DNA of 64,000 bases from Micromonospora sp. CB01531. GTDB lineage: Bacteria; Actinomycetota; Actinomycetes; Mycobacteriales; Micromonosporaceae. The stretch is from contig NZ_LWLS01000116.1 of assembly GCF_001905095.1 (NCBI RefSeq), forward strand, positions 1 through 64,000. Reading direction: 5' to 3'. Made by a program: the position numbers and the translations under genes. Position 1 is the first letter of the stretch. Every line of letters begins with the position of its first letter. The notes beneath the pieces are model-generated. The model did not search any database and was not told the origin of the DNA. It saw nothing but the letters and a program-made list of their open reading frames with translations. This document shows, piece by piece, positions 28,137 through 36,618 of the stretch.

Positions 28137-28715
28137 TCAGCGGGACTGCAGGGCGTCCAGGCCGACCGCCATGGCGATGACGAGCCGCCGGTCGATCTGC
28201 GGGTGCTGGATGTCGACGACGTACCGGTCGCGCAGGCCCCACTTCTTGTCGACCGAGAACACCGGCTGGCCGCCGGCGACGAAGTCGAAGTGGTACGGCA
28301 GCCAGGAGAGCGAGTCGACGAACCGGCGCAGCAGCGCCACCGGCATGCTGCGCTCCTGCCCGGTGATCGGCGGCAGGCCGGGCTGCTCGACGTGCCAGGT
28401 GGACCGCAGCAGCGACTGGGCGAAGTCCTTGCGGAACAGGCCGATCGGGGTGCCGGCGTGGTCCGTCACGTCGTACGTGGCGCCGAGGTCGAGCCGCTGG
28501 CGGGCCTTGAAGCCGAGCAGGGGGTGCTGCTTGGAGTCGTCGGTGTAGATGGTCACCTGCTCCTTGAACGCGAGCCGCTTCTGCTGCGCGAAAGCGAGCA
28601 GCTCGCCCTCCGAGCCGTCCGGCGCCACGGCGTGGACCTCGTACTGGTTGACCATCATCCGGATCCGCTGCCGGACGATGAACTGGTGCTGGGTCTGCAA
28701 GCGGTCGAGCTGCAC
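28137..28715 (-). CDS. LURP-one-related (scramblase-like) family protein
   Basis: A 192-residue protein starting at GTG 28713-28715 with AAGGAGATCAC upstream. It begins VQLDRLQTQHQFIVRQRIRM, continues with YEVHAVAPDGSEGELLAFAQ and contains LGFKARQRLDLGATYDV. This is the beta-barrel pattern of the LURP-one-related/DUF567 family, distantly related to phospholipid scramblases. Function in bacteria is not known. No signal peptide or clear membrane helix is visible. The stop converges with the 6C-RNA region; the helicase gene lies upstream on the same strand with 127 bases between. Confidence 0.8.
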   Translation of the reverse strand: MQLDRLQTQHQFIVRQRIRMMVNQYEVHAVAPDGSEGELLAFAQQKRLAFKEQVTIYTDDSKQHPLLGFKARQRLDLGATYDVTDHAGTPIGLFRKDFAQSLLRSTWHVEQPGLPPITGQERSMPVALLRRFVDSLSWLPYHFDFVAGGQPVFSVDKKWGLRDRYVVDIQHPQIDRRLVIAMAVGLDALQSR

Positions 28716-28842
28716 GTGATCTCCTTCAATAAGCAACGCCGGAGTCTCGCACAGCTCGGCCCTCGGCGTCCGCCCTCGGCGTCTCCACCCCTGGCGCCCG
28801 ACCGGCTGCGGTCGGCCCCCACGAGGAGGCCCGGGCCGGCGG

Positions 28843-31389
28843 TTACCGCTGACCAGCCGCCGACCGCTCGTCCTGCCGAGGAAGGCCGACCCCGACGCCG
28901 CCCCGGCTCCCGCCGGCCGCCGCCTCCGGCACCGCCTCGGCACACGACTCGGCCGCTACGGCAGGTGAGGCACCGGCCGCCACCTCATCAGAGGATCCAG
29001 CGGCCGCCGCCAGGTTGACGAGCACCACGTCGAGAACCTTGACGGCGTCCGGCTTGGAGAGCGGGTTGTTGCCGTTGCCGCACTTCGGGGACTGGACGCA
29101 GGACGGGCACCCCGCCTCGCAGCCACATTCGGCGATCGCGTCCCGGGTGGCGCGCAGCCAGGCCGTCGCCGTCCCGTACGCCCGCTCGGCGAAGCCCGCG
29201 CCGCCCGGGTGGCCGTCGTAGACGAAGACGGTGGGGGCCTCGGTGTCCGGGTGGACGGCGGTGGACAGGCCGCCGATGTCCCAGCGGTCGCAGGTAGCCA
29301 TGAGCGGCAGCAGGCCGATCGCGGCGTGCTCGGCGGCGTGCAGCGCGCCCGGGACGTCGGCGGCCTCGATCCCCGCCGCCGCCAGCGACTCGGGGGACAG
29401 GGTGAACCAGACGGCGACGGTGCGTAGTTCCCGGGCCGGCAGGTCCAGCGGTCGGGTGTCGATCACCTCGCCGGTGGCGATCCGCCGTCGCTGGTACGAC
29501 ACCACCTGGCTGGTCACGTCGACCTCGCCGAGGAAGAGCCCGACCGGCCCGGCGTCCACGTACGACCGGACCGACACCACGGACAGCGAGGTGACGTCCC
29601 GGGCGTGGGTGGACCAGTCCGGCTCCTCGGCGTGCACGAGCGCGCACCCGTCCGCCAGGTCGAGCGCGTCGACCACGTACGAGACGCCCTGGTGCAGGTA
29701 GACCGCCCCGGAATGGAGGAGGAAGTGTGCGGAGCCGCCGTCGACCGTGCCGAGCAGCCGCCCGGTGGACTCCTCCACCACGCAGACCGGTGCCCCGTCC
29801 TCGCCGCGCAGGTCCACCTCGGGCCGCTCCCGGTGCCGCCAGTACCAGCCGGTCGGCCGCTGTCGCAGCGCCCCAGCGGCCACCAGGTCCTCGACCGCCG
29901 CCTTCGCGCCCTCCCCGAAGAGTTCCAGGTCGGCCGGGGTGAGCGGGGCTTCGAAGGCGGCGCAGGCGAGCTGCGGGGCGAGCACGTACGGGTTGGCCGG
30001 GTCGAGCACGGTCGCCTCGACGGGCCGCCCGAACAGCGCCTCGGGGTGGTGCACCAGATAGGTGTCGAGCGGGTCGTCCCGGGCCACCAGCACCGCGAGT
30101 GCCTCGCCGCCGGAGCGTCCGGCCCGGCCGGCCTGCTGCCAGAGTGACGCCCGGGTGCCCGGCCAGCCGCAGATCAGCACCGCGTCCAGGCCGACCAGGT
30201 CGACGCCGAGTTCGAGGGCGTTGGTGGAGGCGAGCCCGAGCAGGTCGCCGTGCAGCAGGGCGCGTTCCAGCTCGCGCCGTTCCTCGCGCAGGTAACCGGC
30301 CCGGTAGGCGGCCACCCGGTCGCCGAGCCCGGGCACCGCCTCGTCCAGTGCACGTCGGGCGTTGGCGGCGACCACCTCGGCACCGCGCCGGGACCGGACG
30401 AAGGCGAGGGTGCGGACCCCCTCGACGATGCTGTCGGCGAGCAGGTCGGCGGTCTCCCGCAGCGCGGAGCGGCGGACCGGGGCGAGGTCGGCGACATCGG
30501 AGGACGAATCCGAGGGGAGCAGCGGCGGCTCCCACAGCGCGAAGGTCACCCCGCCGCGTGGCGAGGTGTCCTCGGTGACGGCCGCGACCGGCAGCCCGGT
30601 GAGCCGCCCGGCCGTCGTCGCCGGGTCGCCCGACGTCGCCGAGGCCAGAACGAACACGGGAGTGTTACCGAAGCGGGCGCACTGTCGGCGTAGCCGGCGC
30701 AGCACGTGCGCCACGTGCGAGCCGAACACGCCCCGGTAGGTGTGGCACTCGTCGACCACCACGTACGCGAGCCGGCGCAGGAACCCGGACCAGTTCGCGT
30801 GCCCGGGCAGGATGCCGTGGTGCAGCATGTCCGGATTGGTCAGCACGAACCGGGAGTGCCGCCGGATCCACTCCCGTTCGGCGCGCGGGGTGTCCCCGTC
30901 GTAGCAGGCGGGGCGTACCCCCTCCAGCTCGAGGCCGGCGACGGCACGCAACTGGTCGGCGGCGAGTGCCTTGGTCGGAGCCAGGTAGAGCACGGTGGCA
31001 CGGGGGTCGGCGAGCAGCGTGCCCAGCGCCGGAAGCTGGTACGCCAGCGACTTGCCGGACGCCGTGCCGGTGGCCACCACCACGTGCGTCCCGGCGTACG
31101 CCAGCTCGGCGGCCTCGGCCTGATGCCGCCACGGGGCGGTGACGCCGCGCCGGGCGAACGCCGCCCGCAACTCCTGGGGGGCCCACGTCGGCCACGGCGC
31201 CGGCTCCCCGGCCCGGGCCGGCACCCGCTCGACGTGGGTGACCGGGTCGGCGGAGTGCCGGGTGCGCAGCCGGTGCAGCAGCTCGGCGGGCGGTCGCCCG
31301 GGGCCGCTGCTCGCGGGCACGGTGGCTGCCGACGGCTTCTGGTCGTGGCGCGGCGGTAGACGCGCCGAGCCGAAGCTGTCGTAGGTCAC
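28843..31389 (-). CDS. DEAD/DEAH-box helicase of the YprA/MrfA family
   Basis: An 848-residue superfamily 2 helicase. The Q-like start is WAPQELRAAFARRGVTAPWRHQAEAAE. Walker A is VATGTASGKSLAYQLP, Walker B is VVDECHTYRG (DECH), and motif VI is QQAGRAGRSGGEALAV. The C-terminal part has a four-Cys cluster (CEAGCPSCVQSPKCGNG) that in MrfA-type DNA repair helicases binds zinc (DUF1998). GTG 31387-31389 is chosen because GGAAGG precedes it. It is divergent from bldG, the same neighbour order I recall around bldG in Streptomyces. A role in DNA damage repair is inferred from the family. Confidence 0.88.
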   Translation of the reverse strand: MTYDSFGSARLPPRHDQKPSAATVPASSGPGRPPAELLHRLRTRHSADPVTHVERVPARAGEPAPWPTWAPQELRAAFARRGVTAPWRHQAEAAELAYAGTHVVVATGTASGKSLAYQLPALGTLLADPRATVLYLAPTKALAADQLRAVAGLELEGVRPACYDGDTPRAEREWIRRHSRFVLTNPDMLHHGILPGHANWSGFLRRLAYVVVDECHTYRGVFGSHVAHVLRRLRRQCARFGNTPVFVLASATSGDPATTAGRLTGLPVAAVTEDTSPRGGVTFALWEPPLLPSDSSSDVADLAPVRRSALRETADLLADSIVEGVRTLAFVRSRRGAEVVAANARRALDEAVPGLGDRVAAYRAGYLREERRELERALLHGDLLGLASTNALELGVDLVGLDAVLICGWPGTRASLWQQAGRAGRSGGEALAVLVARDDPLDTYLVHHPEALFGRPVEATVLDPANPYVLAPQLACAAFEAPLTPADLELFGEGAKAAVEDLVAAGALRQRPTGWYWRHRERPEVDLRGEDGAPVCVVEESTGRLLGTVDGGSAHFLLHSGAVYLHQGVSYVVDALDLADGCALVHAEEPDWSTHARDVTSLSVVSVRSYVDAGPVGLFLGEVDVTSQVVSYQRRRIATGEVIDTRPLDLPARELRTVAVWFTLSPESLAAAGIEAADVPGALHAAEHAAIGLLPLMATCDRWDIGGLSTAVHPDTEAPTVFVYDGHPGGAGFAERAYGTATAWLRATRDAIAECGCEAGCPSCVQSPKCGNGNNPLSKPDAVKVLDVVLVNLAAAAGSSDEVAAGASPAVAAESCAEAVPEAAAGGSRGGVGVGLPRQDERSAAGQR

Positions 31390-31528
31390 GGCCTGCACCT
31401 TCCGAACACGATCGGGAAATGAAACGCGGGTGGCCTGGGTAAGGGGGGTTGAGCCTCGGCCGGTGACCCACCGGGGCGTTCGGGCGGGGATGGTTAGATG
31501 CCGTGGAGAGCTTACCGAGGAGGGACCG

Positions 31529-31885
31529 ATGGAGCTGTCGCTGGCGACCCGCGCCGTGGGGGAGCACACGGTGCTCGAGGTCGGCGGTGAGGTGGACGTC
31601 TACACGGCGCCTCGCCTGCGGGAACGGCTCCTCGAACTGATCGACGGCGGGGCCCGCCGGGTCGTGGTGGACCTGGGCCGGGTGGACTTCCTCGACTCGA
31701 CCGGGCTCGGCGTGCTGGTCGGCGCCCTGAAGCGGCTCCGCTCGGCGGGCGGCTCCTTCGCCCTGGTCTGCGACAAGGAGCCGCTGCTCAAGATTTTCCG
31801 GATCACCGCGCTGGACCAGGTCTTCCCGCTGCATCCCACGGTCGACGCGGCGATCAGCGCCGATCCGACCGGCGCCGGCGCATGA
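31529..31885 (+). CDS. bldG: Anti-sigma factor antagonist BldG (STAS domain)
   Basis: A 118-residue single STAS domain. The phosphorylatable serine is in VDFLDSTGLGVLVG; EVGGEVDVYTAPRLRE and LLKIFRITALDQVFPLH match what I remember of Streptomyces BldG closely. BldG controls development and antibiotic production by binding anti-sigma factors. ATG 31529 follows GAGGAGGG. It is coupled by ATGA to the gene for an RsbW-like kinase, and the helicase and H+-pyrophosphatase neighbours support orthology. Confidence 0.92.
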   Translation: MELSLATRAVGEHTVLEVGGEVDVYTAPRLRERLLELIDGGARRVVVDLGRVDFLDSTGLGVLVGALKRLRSAGGSFALVCDKEPLLKIFRITALDQVFPLHPTVDAAISADPTGAGA

Positions 31886-32322
31886 TGGCGACCGTCAAGC
31901 TCTCCTTCTCGCCCGCCCCGGTGCACGTGCGCACCGCCCGCCTGGTCGGCGTCGCGGTGGCCCGCCGGGCCGGCGTACGGGAGGACCTGCTCGACGAGGT
32001 GCGCCTGGCGATCGGCGAGGCGTGCACCCGGGCGGTGGCCCTGCACCGGCAGTACGGGCTGGCCGATCCGGTGCTGGTGGAGATGTCCGACAACGGGGCG
32101 TACTCGGTCCGGGTGGTGGATCGGGCTCCGATCGAGGCGGGCATCGGTCTCGCCGCGCTGCCCCCGGACGAGCTGGCCAAGGAGTCGCTCAGCGAGGACG
32201 CGCTGACCACTGGTGTCGGTTTCGCCCTGCTCGCCGGCTTCGTGGAGGACCTGCAGGTACGCCCGGTCGAGGAGGGCGTCGGCACCGAGGTCCGGATGGT
32301 CTGGCCGGTCGGCCGCTCCTGA
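31882..32322 (+). CDS. RsbW-like ATP-binding anti-sigma factor, BldG partner
   Basis: A 146-residue GHKL-type kinase domain. The N-box region is LAIGEACTRAVALHRQYG, the D-box is VEMSDNGAYSVRVVD, and the G-box is GVGFALLAGFVEDLQV. The N-box Asn is not obvious (EAC), as in the actinomycete BldG-linked anti-sigma proteins. It overlaps bldG by four bases and is probably bound or phosphorylation-coupled to it. A second ATG three bases downstream could be used. Confidence 0.85.
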   Translation: MMATVKLSFSPAPVHVRTARLVGVAVARRAGVREDLLDEVRLAIGEACTRAVALHRQYGLADPVLVEMSDNGAYSVRVVDRAPIEAGIGLAALPPDELAKESLSEDALTTGVGFALLAGFVEDLQVRPVEEGVGTEVRMVWPVGRS

Positions 32323-32337
32323 CGCTCCCACCCCCGC

Positions 32338-32368
32338 AGGCCGCGTTCCCGCCCAGGGAACGCGGCCT
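32338..32368 (+). terminator. Terminator of the bldG operon
   Basis: Perfect 13-base arms (AGGCCGCGTTCCC / GGGAACGCGGCCT) with a five-base loop lie 16 bases after the operon stop. Confidence 0.8.
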
Positions 32369-32641
32369 CGTCGTGCTGGCCGCCCCATATATCAGATTTC
32401 TTCGCATAGCACAGCGACGAAGATCATCGCGAAAGGGTGCCCCCTCGGTGTGAGCCGCAACACGTCGGAGGGCTACAGTACCCGGGTTGTCAGCAAGTGA
32501 TCCGTCCCGCAGCCAGCGGGAATGGGTGTTCATCGCTGGTCCGCCCGGGGTGGGTTGGCGCGCGCTTGCGAGTCCGCATCCAGGCGTCGGTCCGCGCGTC
32601 TCCACGGATCGGCGCGAGTTGTTCGGTACAGGAGGACATAG
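32369..32641 (+). promoter_or_regulatory. Leader and promoter region of hppA
   Basis: No gene is visible between the bldG terminator and hppA. The first part is unusually AT-rich (CATATATCAGATTTCTTCG). TACAGT at 32474-32479 could be a -10 box, giving a leader of about 155 bases. CAGGAGGACATAG precedes the ATG. No known riboswitch is recognised. Confidence 0.4.
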
Positions 32642-35026
32642 ATGTCCGGGACCTTGGCCGCCGACGGCGGCGCACTGTCCCTTACCGGAGCCAACGTGAC
32701 GTACGTCGTCATCGCCGCGGTCATCGCGCTGGTGGCGCTCGTCTTCGCGGCCGCCCTGACCAGGGCGGTGCTGGCAGCCGGTACGGGAACCACCAACATG
32801 CAGGAGATCTCCGGGGCGGTCCAGGAGGGCGCGTCCGCGTACCTGCTGCGGCAGTTCCGCACCTTGGCGATCTTCGTGGTGATCGCCGTCGTGCTGCTGT
32901 TCCTGCTGCCGGTGCACGACACCGACGGCAACCAGACCCTGGTGAAGATCGGCCGGTCGGCGTTCTTCGTGGTGGGCGCCCTGTTCAGCGCGTTCATCGG
33001 CGGCGCCGGCATGTGGCTGGCCACCCGGGCCAACCTGCGGGTCGCCGCGGCCGCGCGGGAGCGCGAAGGCGGGCGCGAGAGCGCCATGAAGATCGCCTTC
33101 CGCACCGGCGGCGTGGTCGGCTTCCTCACCGTCGGCCTCGGCCTGTTCGGTGCGGCGCTGGTCGTCCTGCTCTACAAGGGCGACGCCCCGACCGTGCTGG
33201 AGGGCTTCGGCTTCGGTGCCGCGCTGCTCGCCATGTTCATGCGGGTCGGCGGCGGCATCTTCACCAAGGCCGCCGACGTCGGCGCCGACCTGGTCGGCAA
33301 GGTCGAGCAGGGCATCCCCGAGGACGACCCGCGCAACGCCGCGACCATCGCCGACAACGTGGGCGACAACGTGGGCGACTGCGCCGGCATGGCCGCCGAC
33401 CTGTTCGAGTCGTACGCGGTCACCCTGGTCGCCGCGCTGATCCTGGGCCGGGCCGCGTTCGGCAACGAGGGTCTGGTCCTGCCGCTGATCATCTCGACGA
33501 TCGGCGTGCTGGTCGCGATCGTCGGCGTCTTCATCACCCGGCTGCGCGCCTCCGACCGCAACGGCCTGACTGCGATCAACCGGGCCTTCTACCTGTCCGC
33601 CCTGGTCTCCGCGGTGCTGGTGGCGATTGCCACGGTCGGCTACCTGAAGCCGACCTGGGCGGAACTGCTCGGCGACAACTGGCGCGCGACGCTCAACGTC
33701 ACCGACGGCGAGCCGCCGTTCGGCCCCCGCGGGCTGGCCATCGGCGCGGTGGTGATCGGCATCGTGCTGGCCGCCGCGATCCAGGCGCTCACCGGCTACT
33801 TCACCGAGACCAACCGGCGCCCGGTGCAGGACATCGGCAAGAGCTCGCAGACCGGCGCGGCCACCGTCATCCTCGCCGGCATCAGCATCGGCCTGGAGTC
33901 GGCGGTCTACTCGGCGCTGCTGATCGGTGCCGGCGTGTTCGGCGCGTTCCTCCTCGGCGGCAGCTCCATCACGCTGTCCCTGTTCGCCGTCGCGCTGGCC
34001 GGCACCGGCCTGCTCACCACCGTCGGCGTGATCGTCGCCATGGACACCTTCGGCCCGATCTCCGACAACGCCCAGGGCGTGGCCGAGATGTCCGGCGACA
34101 TCGACGAGCACGGCGCGCGGACGCTGACCGAGCTGGACGCGGTCGGCAACACCACCAAGGCGATCACCAAGGGCATCGCCATCGCCACCGCGGTCCTGGC
34201 CGCGACCGCGCTGTTCGGCTCATACACCGACACGCTGAAGACCGCGTTCGGCGACGCGAAGGTGGAGAATGTCGAGAACGCCATCACCAACCTGCTGAAC
34301 GTGGCCAACCCGCGCAACCTGGTCGGCCTGATCGTCGGCGCGGCGGTGGTCTTCCTCTTCTCCGGCCTGGCCATCAACGCGGTCTCCCGCTCGGCCGGCG
34401 CCGTGGTGATGGAGGTACGCCGGCAGTTCCGCGAGCTGCCCGGGATCATGGACCGCACCCAGCGCCCCGAGTACGGCAAGGTCGTTGACATCTGCACCCG
34501 GGACGCGCAGCGCGAGCTGATGACCCCCGGCCTGCTGGCGATCATGGCGCCGATCGCGGTCGGCTTCGGCCTCGGTCCCGGCGCGCTGGCGTCGTATCTG
34601 GCCGGTGCCATCGGGGCGGGCACCCTCATGGCGGTCTTCCTGGCCAACTCCGGCGGCGCCTGGGACAACGGCAAGAAGCTGGTGGAGGACGGCGCCTACG
34701 GCGGCAAGGGCTCCGAGTCGCACGCCGCCACCGTCATCGGCGACACCGTCGGCGACCCGTTCAAGGACACCGCCGGTCCGGCGATCAACCCGCTGATCAA
34801 GGTGATGAACCTGGTCTCGCTGCTGATCGCGCCGGCCGTGGTGGCCTGGAGCGTGGGCGAGGACAAGAACACCGGCCTGCGGATCACGATCGCCGTGGTG
34901 GCCGCGCTGGTCATCGTGGCGGCCGTGGTGTTCAGCAAGCGCAAGGGCGTCGCCATGGACGACTCCGACCGCGACGGCGACGCCGCGGGCAGCCCGGAGG
35001 AGCGGGCGGAGCCGGTCCGCGCCTGA
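32642..35026 (+). CDS. hppA: K+-independent proton-translocating membrane pyrophosphatase
   Basis: A 794-residue membrane protein with about 16 helices, the usual length. It hydrolyses pyrophosphate and pumps protons out of the cytoplasm. The catalytic segment is visible as GGGIFTKAADVGADLVGK, EDDPRNAATIADNVGDNVGD and CAGMAADLFESYA; the late acidic motif GGAWDNGKKLVEDG is also present. VGNTTKAITKG carries Lys at the position that marks potassium-independent enzymes. ATG 32642 follows GGAGGACATAG. It lies between bldG and topA in the order I recall from Streptomyces. Confidence 0.95.
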   Translation: MSGTLAADGGALSLTGANVTYVVIAAVIALVALVFAAALTRAVLAAGTGTTNMQEISGAVQEGASAYLLRQFRTLAIFVVIAVVLLFLLPVHDTDGNQTLVKIGRSAFFVVGALFSAFIGGAGMWLATRANLRVAAAAREREGGRESAMKIAFRTGGVVGFLTVGLGLFGAALVVLLYKGDAPTVLEGFGFGAALLAMFMRVGGGIFTKAADVGADLVGKVEQGIPEDDPRNAATIADNVGDNVGDCAGMAADLFESYAVTLVAALILGRAAFGNEGLVLPLIISTIGVLVAIVGVFITRLRASDRNGLTAINRAFYLSALVSAVLVAIATVGYLKPTWAELLGDNWRATLNVTDGEPPFGPRGLAIGAVVIGIVLAAAIQALTGYFTETNRRPVQDIGKSSQTGAATVILAGISIGLESAVYSALLIGAGVFGAFLLGGSSITLSLFAVALAGTGLLTTVGVIVAMDTFGPISDNAQGVAEMSGDIDEHGARTLTELDAVGNTTKAITKGIAIATAVLAATALFGSYTDTLKTAFGDAKVENVENAITNLLNVANPRNLVGLIVGAAVVFLFSGLAINAVSRSAGAVVMEVRRQFRELPGIMDRTQRPEYGKVVDICTRDAQRELMTPGLLAIMAPIAVGFGLGPGALASYLAGAIGAGTLMAVFLANSGGAWDNGKKLVEDGAYGGKGSESHAATVIGDTVGDPFKDTAGPAINPLIKVMNLVSLLIAPAVVAWSVGEDKNTGLRITIAVVAALVIVAAVVFSKRKGVAMDDSDRDGDAAGSPEERAEPVRA

Positions 35027-35043
35027 GCGGGTACGAACTGGTG

Positions 35044-35080
35044 CCGGTTCCCGGTCGGCCTCGCGCCGGCCGGGAACCGG
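35044..35080 (+). terminator. Terminator of hppA
   Basis: Perfect 11-base arms CCGGTTCCCGG (35044-35054) and CCGGGAACCGG (35070-35080), with a GC-rich inner loop, lie 18 bases after the stop. Confidence 0.7.
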
Positions 35081-35150
35081 CCCGTTCCGAGGTCCCGGGC
35101 CGGAAACCTGACCGGTGGCACTTCCACCGGGAGGCCGTACGCTGCTTCGC

Positions 35151-35690
35151 ATGCGTACCCGCGGGGCGGCAACCGCCGGAAAGCTCACGGTGGTCCTGGC
35201 CACGCTCAGCCTCGTCGTCGCCGGGTGCGGCGGTCCCAGCCCCCGGGCCTGGGCCGCGTCGGTCTGCCAGGCGCTCACCCCGTGGCGCGCAGAGATCAAC
35301 AAGCTGACCAGCAGCACCCAGCAGCAGATGACCGCGCAGACCACCCCGGCGCAGGCCAAGGAGAACCTGGTCCGCCTCTTCGCCGGGGCCGAGCAGGCCA
35401 GCGAGACCGCGCGACACAAGGTCGAGCAGGCCGGCGTGCCGGAGACCGACCATGGCGAGGAGATCTCCGCCGGGTTCCGCGCCTCGCTGAGCAAGATGCG
35501 GGACGCGTACGGCCGGGCCCGGGGCACCATCGACGGGCTGGACACCGCGCAGGCCGGGCCGTTCTACGACGGCGTGCGGGCCGCGGTGGACACGCTCAAC
35601 AAGGAGTACGACGCGAGCGCGCTGGACACCAGCAAGCTCAACTCGTCCGAGCTCAAAGAGGCCTTCGACGAGGTCCCGGAGTGTCGCTGA
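35151..35690 (+). CDS. Putative lipoprotein
   Basis: A 179-residue exported protein. A basic start (MRTRGAATAGK) and hydrophobic core lead to the lipobox LVVAGC, with Cys about residue 25 as the lipidated residue. The mature part is mainly helical (EINKLTSSTQQQMTAQ, LFAGAEQASETARHKVEQAG) and ends in a Cys-containing tail. Function is unknown. The ATG at 35151 fits the signal peptide; no good ribosome site is close, so the transcript may be leaderless. The next gene overlaps its end by ten bases. Confidence 0.75.
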   Translation: MRTRGAATAGKLTVVLATLSLVVAGCGGPSPRAWAASVCQALTPWRAEINKLTSSTQQQMTAQTTPAQAKENLVRLFAGAEQASETARHKVEQAGVPETDHGEEISAGFRASLSKMRDAYGRARGTIDGLDTAQAGPFYDGVRAAVDTLNKEYDASALDTSKLNSSELKEAFDEVPECR

Positions 35691-36292
35691 CGCACCCTTC
35701 CCCCGACCCGGTCCGCCAGCCCTCGCTGTTCTCCACCGAGGCGGCGGACCCGGCCCTGGCGGACCTGGCCGGTCTGCTCGCCGGACCGGGAGAGGTGGTG
35801 CGGATGGGCGGCACCGCCCGGGTCTCGGTGGTGGTGGACGCCGCCTGGCGGGTGCACGCGCTGGTGGCCGAGCTGGCGGCGCGGGGCGTGCCGGCGAGCT
35901 GGGAGCCGACCGAGGACGGGCGGCACCTGGTGCGCACCGCGTACGCGACCACGCTGGCCCCGCTCGCGACGGCCTGGCTGCGCGGCACCGCGAAGCAGGT
36001 CCCGGCCGGCTTCCACCTCAACGGGCGCCGGCTGCGGCTCTGGCTCGCCGCCGCCGGGGCGGTCGACCCGGCCGGCTGCCAGCTCGGCCTCGGCCCGGCC
36101 GACGAGGAGTGCTGGCCCACGGTGCGCGCCGGGCTGGCCGCGGTGGGGCTGCCGGCGGCGTTCGTGGAGCCGGCCGACGGCGGACCCGCGTACCGGATCG
36201 CCGGCCGGCGGCGGATGGCCCGGCTGGCCGAGCTGGTGGGTGATCGTCCACCGGCGGCGCCGGCGGCCGGATGGCCGGGCGCCGGCGGCTGA
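35681..36292 (+). CDS. Conserved hypothetical protein upstream of topA
   Basis: A 203-residue soluble protein starting at GTG 35681, inside the end of the lipoprotein gene, with GAGGTCCCGGA before it. It contains ALVAELAARGVPASWEPT, FHLNGRRLRLWLAAAG and ARLAELVGDRP. I recognise it only as a gene commonly seen beside topA in actinomycetes. No enzymatic motif or membrane helix is visible. The overlap with the lipoprotein gene implies co-translation. Confidence 0.7.
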   Translation: MSLTHPSPDPVRQPSLFSTEAADPALADLAGLLAGPGEVVRMGGTARVSVVVDAAWRVHALVAELAARGVPASWEPTEDGRHLVRTAYATTLAPLATAWLRGTAKQVPAGFHLNGRRLRLWLAAAGAVDPAGCQLGLGPADEECWPTVRAGLAAVGLPAAFVEPADGGPAYRIAGRRRMARLAELVGDRPPAAPAAGWPGAGG

Positions 36293-36618
36293 ACCGGTGG
36301 CGCGCAACCCCGCCGGCTGTCCGATCCCGGACACCTCCGCGCGGTCGTTCGCACAGGAAAACGGAGGGTGCCTCCTCCGCCGTGGGTGCGTGATCGTCAC
36401 AGTGACCCACTCGGCGCCCTACCCACGGTGTACGGTGGCGCCGTTCGGCGGGTGCCGCCGCGCGAACCGGCCGGTGGGTCGCCCGAACTGAGTGTTTGCG
36501 GCCCACGAAACCCGGACCGCGGACGGCGCGTTACGTTGGACATCCGGACCACCGGTCGTCCGGGCGGTGCAATGCGGCCCGAAACGGGCATAGAGCAGGA
36601 GTGAGGTCGGAGAGAGAC
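36293..36618. promoter_or_regulatory. topA upstream region
   Basis: This 326-base gap has no gene. It contains a small hairpin GGAGG-GTG-CCTCC (36363-36375), which may end the upstream operon, and an 11-base palindrome GTCACAGTGAC (36396-36406). GGAGAGAG precedes the topA start. A supercoiling-sensitive promoter is expected for topA but cannot be read from sequence. Confidence 0.4.

Noticed and set aside
27780..29018. 412-codon plus-strand frame across the 6C downstream region
   Set aside because: It runs antisense through the LURP-one gene, has low-complexity composition and no start signal.
32369..32641. Riboswitch upstream of hppA
   Set aside because: The leader is long enough, but I recognise no conserved riboswitch core.
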